A stretch of 19,569 nt of DNA from Actinomycetes bacterium (lineage in GTDB: Bacteria; Actinomycetota; Coriobacteriia; Coriobacteriales; JAEZXW01), in assembly GCA_023419515.1 (NCBI GenBank), contig JAEZXW010000080.1, positions 1 to 19,569 on the forward strand, given 5' to 3'. Position 1 is the stretch's first letter; every line of letters starts with the position of its first letter. Positions 1-6,217 of this stretch are shown here, one piece after another. The notes below the pieces were generated by a model that did no database searches, was not told the DNA's origin, and saw only the letters and a list, made by a program, of their open reading frames with translations. The translations under genes and the position numbers were made by a program.

Positions 1-65
1 CGCTCATTCTGGTGATCATCGTGCTTGGCTGGATGCCAAAGATCGCCGAATGGATTGGCTTGTAA
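1..65 (+). CDS. NSS-family sodium-dependent transporter, C-terminal end only
   Basis: The first 65 bases read in one frame (codons from base 3) to a TAA stop and encode a hydrophobic tail, LILVIIVLGWMPKIAEWIGL. It matches the tail of the complete transporter that follows (LILIIFVMGYAPKVALWFGLS) in length and pattern, so I infer that it is the last membrane helix of a paralogous neurotransmitter:sodium symporter. Only 48 bp separate it from the next start and I see no terminator there, which suggests one transcript carrying two related transporters. The call depends on this short similarity alone; the rest of the gene lies outside the window. Confidence 0.7.
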   Translation, partial: LILVIIVLGWMPKIAEWIGL

Positions 66-113
66 GTCCGCGCTCGTGGTGAGTGCATCGATTCAAAGAA
101 AGGAGACAGGCGC

Positions 114-1562
114 ATGAGTGACTCAAATGCAACACCGAGCACTGTGCAACAACCAGGACTGGGATCAGGAGTGACGCGCGAGCGATTTGCTTCGCGCTTG
201 GGCTTTATGCTGATCTCTGCTGGTTGTGCCATTGGATTAGGAAACGTCTGGCGATTTCCTTATATCACTGGTGAATACGGTGGCGCTGCATTTGTCCTTT
301 TGTACCTCGTCTTCTTAGTCATTCTCGGCGTGCCCGTCATGGTTATGGAGTTTGCTGTCGGCCGCGCAAGCCAGCGCTCTGCTGGTAAGGCGTTTGACGT
401 GCTTGCGCCCGAGAAAAAGGGCTGGCGCTTCTACAAGTGGTGGGCATACGCCGGTAATGTTTTGCTCATGATGTTCTACACCGTGGTCTGCGGTTGGATG
501 TTTTCCTACGTACTCAAGACCGCGCTTGGCACCTTTAACAATGCGAGTGTCGAAGAGATTGGCAGCGTCTTTGGTGCCATGCTCTCAAGCCCGACCGAGC
601 TGATCGGCTGGGCATTGGTTACCATCGTCCTGGGCTTTTTGGTCTGCAGCCTCGGTCTTCAAAACGGCGTTGAGCGCATCACTAAGATCATGATGAGTGC
701 GTTGTTTGTCGTGATGCTCGTACTTGTTGTTCGCAGTGTGACCCTTCCTGGCGCTGCCGAGGGCTTGGCGTTCTACCTCGTGCCAGACTTCAGCAAGATG
801 TTCGTGGATGGCTGGGCTAGCTTTGGTGATGCTGTCTATGCAGCCATGGGTCAGTCGTTCTTCACGCTTTCAACCGGTATCGCGGCAATGACCATCTTTG
901 GTAGCTACATCGGCAAGGAGCGTGCGCTCACGGGTGAGGCAGTTCGCATCTGCGGCTTGGATACCCTCGTGGCACTGCTCGCAGGTCTTATCATCTTCCC
1001 TGCGTGCTTTGCCTTTGGTGTGAGCCCTGATCAAGGCCCATCACTCGTCTTCGTGACGCTGCCGAGCGTCTTTAACCAGATGCCGCTTGGTCAGCTCTGG
1101 GGCACTCTGTTCTTCGTGTTCTTGAGCTTTGCGGCGCTTTCAACCGTTATTGCGGTGTTTGAGAACATCATCGCAATGACCTGCGATCGCTTTGGCATTA
1201 CCCGTCGCCAGGCAGTCATTAGGAGCGCGATCCTGATCACGGTGCTCTCGTTGCCGTGTGCACTTGGCTTTAACGTGTGGTCAGGTATCGAGATCCCCGC
1301 TATCGGTGATATTCAGGGCATCGAGGACTTCATTGTCTCGAACAACCTGCTTCCGCTCGGTAGCTTGATTTACGTCTTGTTCTGCGTCCACCGCTTTGGC
1401 TGGGGTTGGGATAACTTCGTCAAGGAGGCCGATACGGGCGAGGGCTTGAAATTTCCCAAGTGGGCTCGCCCCTGGCTTGCCTATGGCGTACCTACCCTTA
1501 TCCTCATCATTTTTGTGATGGGATATGCGCCTAAGGTTGCGCTTTGGTTTGGCTTGTCCTAA
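114..1562 (+). CDS. Neurotransmitter:sodium symporter (NSS/SNF) family transporter
   Basis: A 482-residue integral membrane protein of the NSS family (LeuT/MhsT/TnaT type), which uses the sodium gradient to import amino acids or related compounds. The hallmark first helix AGCAIGLGNVWRFP (residues 36-49) holds the unwound GLGN segment that forms sodium and substrate sites in LeuT. The EYGGAAFVLLYL segment follows, and the helix-6 signature GQSFFTLSTG lies further on. I count 11 to 12 hydrophobic segments, normal for bacterial members. The ATG is preceded by AGGAGA about eight bases upstream. It follows the end of a paralogue by 48 bp, so the two are probably co-transcribed. The substrate cannot be read from sequence; bacterial members include tryptophan, leucine/alanine and tyrosine transporters. 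Confidence 0.95.
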   Translation: MSDSNATPSTVQQPGLGSGVTRERFASRLGFMLISAGCAIGLGNVWRFPYITGEYGGAAFVLLYLVFLVILGVPVMVMEFAVGRASQRSAGKAFDVLAPEKKGWRFYKWWAYAGNVLLMMFYTVVCGWMFSYVLKTALGTFNNASVEEIGSVFGAMLSSPTELIGWALVTIVLGFLVCSLGLQNGVERITKIMMSALFVVMLVLVVRSVTLPGAAEGLAFYLVPDFSKMFVDGWASFGDAVYAAMGQSFFTLSTGIAAMTIFGSYIGKERALTGEAVRICGLDTLVALLAGLIIFPACFAFGVSPDQGPSLVFVTLPSVFNQMPLGQLWGTLFFVFLSFAALSTVIAVFENIIAMTCDRFGITRRQAVIRSAILITVLSLPCALGFNVWSGIEIPAIGDIQGIEDFIVSNNLLPLGSLIYVLFCVHRFGWGWDNFVKEADTGEGLKFPKWARPWLAYGVPTLILIIFVMGYAPKVALWFGLS

Positions 1563-1564
1563 AG

Positions 1565-1623
1565 AGTTGACATAGTTGACTATGCGCCTGTAATGCGGCT
1601 TTAGGCTCGCGTGCGGGCGCATA
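1565..1623 (+). promoter_or_regulatory. Inverted repeats between NSS transporter and nitroreductase: possible operator
   Basis: Just after the transporter stop lies CATAGTTGACTATG (1571-1584), a perfect 6-2-6 inverted repeat. It overlaps a direct repeat AGTTGAC/AGTTGAC (1565 and 1574). A second inverted repeat has 8-base arms, TATGCGCC (1581-1588) and GGCGCATA (1616-1623), with a 27-base spacer and no T-run after it, so it is not a typical intrinsic terminator. TATAAC at 1628-1633 could be a -10 box for the nitroreductase, but I see no convincing -35 at the right distance. This may be a regulator site for the downstream gene; which factor binds is unknown. Confidence 0.3.
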
Positions 1624-1667
1624 TGCATATAACAGAACGACTCAAGCATATGTCAAGGGGGATGATC

Positions 1668-2186
1668 ATGTCGTTACTTGATCTGATGAAGACCCGTTAC
1701 TCGTCGCGCCAGTACAGTGACGAGCCAGTTGCCCAGCACGAGATTGATTACATTCTTGAAGCAGCTCGTGTGGCACCAACCGCTCGCAATAATCAACCAT
1801 TTCGCATTGCTGTCTGTACGCACGAGACGTATCTTGACGAGCTTTCAGAGGTCGCTCGCACCTTTGGCGCCCCGCTCGTGATGGTGGTTTGCGCGCATCA
1901 GGATGAGCAGTGGGTGCGTACGCGGGATGGCAAGCCCAGTGGCGACATTGATGCCACGATTGTGACCGATCACATGATGCTCGCCGCGACCGAACTTGGT
2001 CTGCAAAGCGTGTGGGTCTGTGCGTTTAACGCGTCTGCCGTGGCTGAGGTTTTGCGTTTGCCCGAGAGCCTCGTGCCGGTTAATCTTTTGGTGATTGGCC
2101 ATGGTGTCGATACGCCTAAGTCGCCCGATCGCCACGACAGGATGAGAAGATCGCTTGAAGAGCTGGTATATCAGCGCCCTGAGTGA
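1668..2186 (+). CDS. Nitroreductase family protein (FMN-dependent)
   Basis: A compact 172-residue member of the nitroreductase fold, FMN-dependent NAD(P)H oxidoreductases that reduce nitroaromatics, quinones or flavins in the cytoplasm. The N-terminal RYSSRQY (from residue 10) is the FMN-phosphate-binding motif of the family. APTARNNQPFRI follows as the conserved flavin-contact region, and the C-terminal part VNLLVIGHGVDTPKSPDRHD is typical. A longer frame opens at 1611, but AAGGGG at 1655-1660 sits about seven bases before the ATG at 1668, which also begins the conserved region (MSLLDLMKTRYSSR), so I chose 1668. It is short but within the family range. Physiological substrate unknown. It is followed by a bidirectional terminator and faces uraA. 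Confidence 0.9.
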   Translation: MSLLDLMKTRYSSRQYSDEPVAQHEIDYILEAARVAPTARNNQPFRIAVCTHETYLDELSEVARTFGAPLVMVVCAHQDEQWVRTRDGKPSGDIDATIVTDHMMLAATELGLQSVWVCAFNASAVAEVLRLPESLVPVNLLVIGHGVDTPKSPDRHDRMRRSLEELVYQRPE

Positions 2187-2238
2187 GGTGCTGGAATATC
2201 GGCAGAACAGCTGTCGACGCACTTAAGGGAGTAGTAGG

Positions 2239-2252
2239 TACTGTTTACAGTA
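2239..2252. repeat. 14-bp inverted repeat downstream of nitroreductase
   Basis: TACTGTTTACAGTA is a perfect inverted repeat of 6-base arms around a 2-base spacer, lying 53 bp after the nitroreductase stop. It has the same 6-2-6 layout and GTTnAC core as the palindrome at 1571-1584. Apart from this and the terminator, the 2187-2425 interval shows no gene. Confidence 0.35.
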
Positions 2253-2310
2253 GCTATTGCTCGAATTAGCCGCATCCTTCATTCAATGATCGGCTTAAAA
2301 CCAAGCACTA

Positions 2311-2390
2311 TCAACCTATGAAAAGGCACCGCCACATACATTGTGACGGTGCCTTTTGTTTGCGGAACTAATCGCGCATACATAGGTTGA
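2311..2390. repeat. Inverted repeat enclosing the terminator
   Basis: TCAACCTATG at 2311-2320 and CATAGGTTGA at 2381-2390 are perfect 10-base inverted copies flanking the terminator hairpin at 2321-2357. Beyond the arms the match continues weakly (AAGC/GCTT a few bases out). It could be an extended secondary structure or the ends of a small mobile repeat; nothing inside codes for protein. Confidence 0.5.
2321..2357. terminator. Bidirectional intrinsic terminator between nitroreductase and uraA
   Basis: The hairpin has arms AAAAGGCACCG.CACA and TGTG.CGGTGCCTTTT, with one C/A mismatch and a 5-base loop. The T-run on the right (CCTTTTG) and the A-run on the left (GAAAAGG) give a T-tract after the stem on both strands. 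It sits between the convergent ends of the nitroreductase (stop 2186) and uraA (stop 2426), so it can end both transcripts. Confidence 0.88.
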
Positions 2391-2425
2391 ACTGCGCTTT
2401 GCCGTGCTATCTATATGCGATATGG

Positions 2426-3820
2426 CTAATTGTTTGCCCAGCCAAGCTTGTCAAACAGGTGGAAGAGCAGCGAGATGATGACGGCAACAACGCTTGCCAG
2501 TACCATGCCAGAGAAGCTTACGCCTGCAAAGCTCACCGTCAGCCCCGAAAGACCGGTGACAAAGACGACGCTCGTCAGGATAAGGTTCTTGTTCTTGGAG
2601 TAATCCACGCCCTTATCGACTAAGAGGCGAATGCCTGAAGCACCGATCATGCCGTAGAGCAAGAAGGTAACACCGCCGATGACGTTGCCAGGGATGGTGC
2701 TGATTAGTGCCGAGAGCGGGCCGATAAACGCCATGAGAATCGAGATGATCGCGGCGCCTGCGATGACGTAGACCGAGTAGACGCGGGTGATTGCCATAAC
2801 GCCGATGTTTTCGCCGTAAGTTGTGGTTGGCACACCGCCGACCAAACCAGAAAGCATAGTCGAGAAGTTGTCGGCAAAGATCGTGCGGTGCAAGCCTGGA
2901 TTCTTGATCAGGTTGCGGCCGATGATGTTTGAGGTGACAACCTGGTGAGAGATGTGCTCAGCGGTCACGACAAGAATCGCAGGGAGCATCGTGATCATCG
3001 CAGCGACGTCAAAGGCAGGTGCCTGGAAGTGCGGCAAGGTGAAGAGCTGGGCTGCGAGTACTGGAGCAAAGTCAACCTGGCCGAGGAAGGCAGCGGTGAT
3101 ATAGCCCACGATGATAGCGATCAAGATCGGGATGGTTGAGAAGAACTTCTTAAAGAGGATCGAGCCAAAGATTGCCGTGCAAAGCGTTACGCCAAAGATG
3201 GTGAGATCTTGCCAGCTTGCAACAATGGCGCCGTTACTCATGATGTGTGCGCCGATCTCGCCGGCTAAGCCGGTCTGTCCAGTGACTGTGGTGCCAGCAA
3301 GCTCAAAACCAATGAGTGACACGACTGAACCCATCGCAGCTGGTGGCAGGCAGATATCAATCCAGCGGGTGCCAAACTTAAAGATGATTGCGGCGAGCAA
3401 GCAGCCGATGACACCGACGGCGATAAATGCGCCTTGGGCGTACGAAAAGCCCAGTGCTGCTCCACCGTGAGTGCCAATGATCAACGCGCCGGGGCCGAGG
3501 AAGGCAAAGCTCGAACCGAGATAAGCGGGAGCCTTAAATCCACCGATCCAAAGAAAGAGCAGGGTACCGATACCGTTCATCAGCAGTACGATGCCAGGAT
3601 TGATACCAAAGAGCAGCGGCACCAAAACACTTGCGCCAAACATGGCAAACGTGTGCTGAATGCTCAAAGGAAGCAGCAGTCGGCGGGGTGGTTTTTGATC
3701 AGGGGCAATAATAGGAAGATTGTTTTGCTCCGGCTTGATTTCGGTTTGAACCGAGCTGAGTACTTCTTCATGTGCAGCCGTTTCAATTGCGACGGCGCTC
3801 TCGCGTGCAGTAGTATCCAT
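2426..3820 (-). CDS. uraA: Uracil permease (NCS2 / UraA family)
   Basis: A 464-residue nucleobase:cation symporter-2 protein that imports uracil with protons. The segment PLSIQHTFAMFGASVLVP and then AYLGSSFAF closely follow E. coli UraA. TAEHISHQVVTSNIIGR carries the two residues that bind uracil and couple protons in UraA (E241 and H245 there; E288 and H292 here). TTTYGENIGVMAITRVYS is also strongly conserved. The hydrophilic N-terminal tail of about 45 residues is longer than in E. coli. A frame extends upstream to 3868, but GAGAGG (bases 3832-3827 on the minus strand) lies six bases before the ATG at 3820, so I start there. The gene stands alone, with a structured leader that may be controlled by PyrR and a shared terminator at its end. 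Confidence 0.95.
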   Translation of the reverse strand: MDTTARESAVAIETAAHEEVLSSVQTEIKPEQNNLPIIAPDQKPPRRLLLPLSIQHTFAMFGASVLVPLLFGINPGIVLLMNGIGTLLFLWIGGFKAPAYLGSSFAFLGPGALIIGTHGGAALGFSYAQGAFIAVGVIGCLLAAIIFKFGTRWIDICLPPAAMGSVVSLIGFELAGTTVTGQTGLAGEIGAHIMSNGAIVASWQDLTIFGVTLCTAIFGSILFKKFFSTIPILIAIIVGYITAAFLGQVDFAPVLAAQLFTLPHFQAPAFDVAAMITMLPAILVVTAEHISHQVVTSNIIGRNLIKNPGLHRTIFADNFSTMLSGLVGGVPTTTYGENIGVMAITRVYSVYVIAGAAIISILMAFIGPLSALISTIPGNVIGGVTFLLYGMIGASGIRLLVDKGVDYSKNKNLILTSVVFVTGLSGLTVSFAGVSFSGMVLASVVAVIISLLFHLFDKLGWANN

Positions 3821-3835
3821 ATACCGCCTCTCGTG

Positions 3836-3875
3836 TGGTCTGCAGACCATGTTGTCTGCCGGGCTCACTGACCCG
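3836..3875 (-). promoter_or_regulatory. Candidate PyrR-binding loop and alternative hairpins in the uraA leader
   Basis: Read along the uraA transcript, 3875 to 3860 is CGGGUCAGUGAGCCCG: a five-pair stem (closing pair U-G) with hexaloop CAGUGA. The Bacillus PyrR-binding loop has the same geometry and loop consensus CNGNGA followed by G; the stem here is different and the usual C-G closing pair is U-G. Directly after it, GCAGAC can pair with GUCUGC (loop AACAUG), or the same GGUC can form the perfect palindrome TGGTCTGCAGACCA (3849-3836). These two folds exclude each other and end four bases before the Shine-Dalgarno. No T-run follows, so any control would more likely act on translation than on termination. 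The match is seen; PyrR control is inferred. Confidence 0.45.
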
Positions 3876-3908
3876 ATGGAACGTATGTGGTTTATTGCTC
3901 AATCGTCG

Positions 3909-3932
3909 TGGTGCTTAAAAATTCAAGCACCA
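3909..3932. repeat. 8-bp stem hairpin in the uraA / licD-like divergent intergenic region
   Basis: TGGTGCTT (3909-3916) and AAGCACCA (3925-3932) form a perfect 8-pair stem with an 8-base A/T-rich loop. There is no T-run after it on either strand, so it is unlikely to be an intrinsic terminator. It precedes the PyrR-like loop in the uraA transcript direction. Shorter inverted repeats nearby are CGCAA/TTGCG (3945-3957) and CACAA/TTGTG (3967-3977). The 284-bp interval 3821-4104 holds these and promoters but no gene. Confidence 0.35.
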
Positions 3933-4028
3933 AATCAATCTGAGCGCAAAACTTGCGTAACGATAGCACAAGTTGTGAGTGACACCGGGACACAATTCGC
4001 AAGCGCAAGCGTATATACATATTTTTGG

Positions 4029-4057
4029 TTGTCCTTTTGCTAGGATGGGTTGATTAT
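4029..4057 (+). promoter_or_regulatory. Candidate promoter of the LicD/glycosyltransferase gene
   Basis: TTGTCC (4029-4034), a 17-base spacer, and GATTAT (4052-4057) give a weak sigma-A-type match (four of six at each box). An alternative inside the same stretch is an extended -10, TGCTAGGAT (4038-4046), of the TAnnnT type common in actinobacteria. Either would give a leader of about 40 to 50 bases before the start at 4105. Confidence 0.3.
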
Positions 4058-4104
4058 GATCGGAATGAACTGATCATGAGATCCAAGTGGATCAGGGAGG
4101 ATGT

Positions 4105-6105
4105 ATGCAGAGCTGGCTTTCTGCTGATGAGAGAAAACAGGTTGCTCTTGGTGTGCTGCGTGAGTTTGATCGTTTTTGCACTGAGCGTGAGATTCCCTAC
4201 TTTTTAGGGGCAGGAACCCTGCTCGGTGCTGTGCGTCACCAAGGATTTATCCCGTGGGATGACGACATCGATGTTTATTTGCTGCGTCCTGATCATGATC
4301 GATTTATCCGAGAGTATCAGGCGTGGGAGGCAAGCCAGGATTCTCCTGCGTTTAAGTGTCTCGACTGGCGAAGTCATGCAGATTACGGCTATGCCTTCGC
4401 GCGCTTGGTTGATGCACGCACCGCAGGTGATCCGCGCGATAATACTGTGGTCAAGGATCTCGGGGTGTTTGTCGATGTGCTTGTTTTGGATAACGCACCT
4501 CGGGATACGGACGTGCGCGCCAAGCATCGGGAGCAGCTCAGCCGCTTGGTGCTGACAACGGCTCGCTTGTTTGCGTGGAGGACGCCGCGTTTGGACGAGG
4601 TGCGATCTGCCCGCGGTTTGGCAAAGTGGCTGGCTGCTTTGGTGCTCTTGCGCTGTCCGCGTGAGGCATGGTTTAAAAAGCTCGAAAAGCTCGCGCGGTG
4701 TACCGATGACACAAGCCCTCAGGTGTGGGATTGTGTTGCGCTGCCCACTGGCGTTGAGGCGATCAATAAGAGTACGTACGAGCGCTCGTGGTGTACGGAT
4801 TTGATGCGCATGTCGTTTGAGGGTGAGCAGTTTTTGTGCCCGCGCAATTATCACGAGATGCTCTCGCGCCTTTACGGTTCAAATTACATGACGCCGCTCA
4901 AGACCCACGATGCCCTCATTGGTCACGATGTGCAAATGTATTGGAAAAGCGGTTTTCAACCTCAGTCAACAGCAGCCGATTATCCGTTGATCTCAGTGGT
5001 GATTCCGGTCTATCGCGTGGGTAAGAAGTGCATCGATCGAGCAGTGTCTTCGGTCTTTGGTTCGACCTATCCCAATCTCGAGGTTGTGCTCGTTGACGAT
5101 GGATCAACGCCTGATGACGCTGCGGCTTGTGATGACTGGGTGCGCTATACCCGCGAGCGCAATGAGCGTATCGCAGCGGGTGAGCTTGTGATGGCTGACG
5201 GGTGCGAGCGTACCTGGTTTGCCGCGCGATCGGTGCAGGTGGTGCACCAAGAAAACGGAGGCTTGTCAGCGGCGCGCAATGCAGGAGCTTTGGCTGCAAC
5301 AGGTGCGTACGTGGCTTATCTCGACAGCGATGATTGTGTTGACCCGCGGATGTATGAGGATCTGTATCAGCATTTGATCTGTCACGACGCCGAGCTTGCC
5401 TGCTGCAAGGCAGGTCAGCGCATGCCCGAGATCGCTCATCCAAGTTCATGGTTTTTGCACTCGGTTGCTCCGACTAACGCCGATGATCGTGATAGACCGC
5501 TGCCAGAAGGCCTCATCCTTGAGGGTCATCAGGCACTGCTTCATGCAATTACCCAAGGGTATGTCTATGCGCCTGCCAAGCTCATGACGAGACGATTAGC
5601 GCTCGCCGTACCGTTTGTTGAGGGCGTGGCGTATGAGGATGCCTTTGCGATCAGCGATTTGGTGATGGAAGCGGGGCGCGCGGTCTTTGATACGAGGGCG
5701 CTTTATTGCTATATCACGCGCGAGGGCTCAATCACGATGTCTGGCTACAATGCCCAAAAGTCCCTCGACCAGGAGCGTGCGTGGTTGAGCGGTCGTGATT
5801 CGTATGTGACTGATGAGCTTTGCTCTGTTGATCAGGCGATGTACAACAAGCTTAAAACGGCATATGAGTTCAGGGTTTTTCACGCACATTTGGCCGATTA
5901 CCACCGAGCTTTATTGGCAAGTGAGGGCGGTGTTGATCAGTGCGAAGCACATCGTGCGCTTGTGGTGGCACGTGAGCGATTTACCCGTGAACTTCCTGCG
6001 ATGAGAAAAAACCCGTACTTCTCGGCACAACGCAAAGCGACTCTTGCATTAGCGACTGTTTCTCAGTGGGCGTTTGAGCTTATTGAGAAAAAAATGGGTT
6101 CATAG
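4105..6105 (+). CDS. LicD-family / family 2 glycosyltransferase fusion protein
   Basis: A 666-residue two-domain cytoplasmic protein. Residues 1 to about 280 are a LicD domain: GAGTLLGAVRHQGFIPWDDDID carries the conserved DDDID (52-56) of the nucleotidyltransferase-like fold, and the domain closes with YGSNYMTPL. LicD proteins transfer phosphocholine or a similar phospho-group to surface glycans. From residue 293 a GT-A family 2 glycosyltransferase begins (ISVVIPVY, VDDGS with DD at 331-332, ENGGLSAARNAG, LDSDD at 407-410), so it should add a sugar from a nucleotide-sugar donor. About 150 further residues are not recognised. The frame opens earlier with GTG (4087), but GGAGG at 4096-4100 supports ATG 4105, with a rather short 4-base spacing. 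It presumably builds and decorates a cell-surface polymer. Donor and acceptor unknown; no other glycan genes adjoin. Confidence 0.9.
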   Translation: MQSWLSADERKQVALGVLREFDRFCTEREIPYFLGAGTLLGAVRHQGFIPWDDDIDVYLLRPDHDRFIREYQAWEASQDSPAFKCLDWRSHADYGYAFARLVDARTAGDPRDNTVVKDLGVFVDVLVLDNAPRDTDVRAKHREQLSRLVLTTARLFAWRTPRLDEVRSARGLAKWLAALVLLRCPREAWFKKLEKLARCTDDTSPQVWDCVALPTGVEAINKSTYERSWCTDLMRMSFEGEQFLCPRNYHEMLSRLYGSNYMTPLKTHDALIGHDVQMYWKSGFQPQSTAADYPLISVVIPVYRVGKKCIDRAVSSVFGSTYPNLEVVLVDDGSTPDDAAACDDWVRYTRERNERIAAGELVMADGCERTWFAARSVQVVHQENGGLSAARNAGALAATGAYVAYLDSDDCVDPRMYEDLYQHLICHDAELACCKAGQRMPEIAHPSSWFLHSVAPTNADDRDRPLPEGLILEGHQALLHAITQGYVYAPAKLMTRRLALAVPFVEGVAYEDAFAISDLVMEAGRAVFDTRALYCYITREGSITMSGYNAQKSLDQERAWLSGRDSYVTDELCSVDQAMYNKLKTAYEFRVFHAHLADYHRALLASEGGVDQCEAHRALVVARERFTRELPAMRKNPYFSAQRKATLALATVSQWAFELIEKKMGS

Positions 6106-6115
6106 CGGTAAGGCA

Positions 6116-6135
6116 GCGGTAAGGTACTGCGTTTT
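6116..6135 (+). terminator. Weak possible terminator after the LicD/glycosyltransferase gene
   Basis: GCGGTA and TACTGC (6116-6121, 6125-6130) pair with one G-U around a 3-base loop, followed by GTTTT. The stem is short. The first arm is part of a tandem 11-base near-repeat (GCGGTAAGG at 6105 and 6116). Confidence 0.3.
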
Positions 6136-6217
6136 GATTGGCTGACCACGACGGATTTATGGCGTATCTGCGGCATCATGGCTCTCACAAAAGATGATGT
6201 CAACGAGAAAGGCAGCC

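Noticed and set aside
4052..4096. Cluster of GATC sites with inverted arms (ATGATC/GATCAT, CTGATC/GATCAG) before the LicD/GT start
   Set aside because: GATC is frequent throughout the window, apparently through codon choice, so the cluster is not distinctive; a count against shuffled sequence would be needed.
4204..5449. Long open frames on the minus strand opposite the LicD/glycosyltransferase gene (216 and 177 codons)
   Set aside because: Their translations are rich in Arg, His, Pro and Ser without any domain, as expected for the antisense of a coding region with this codon use; the plus-strand frame has clear catalytic motifs.
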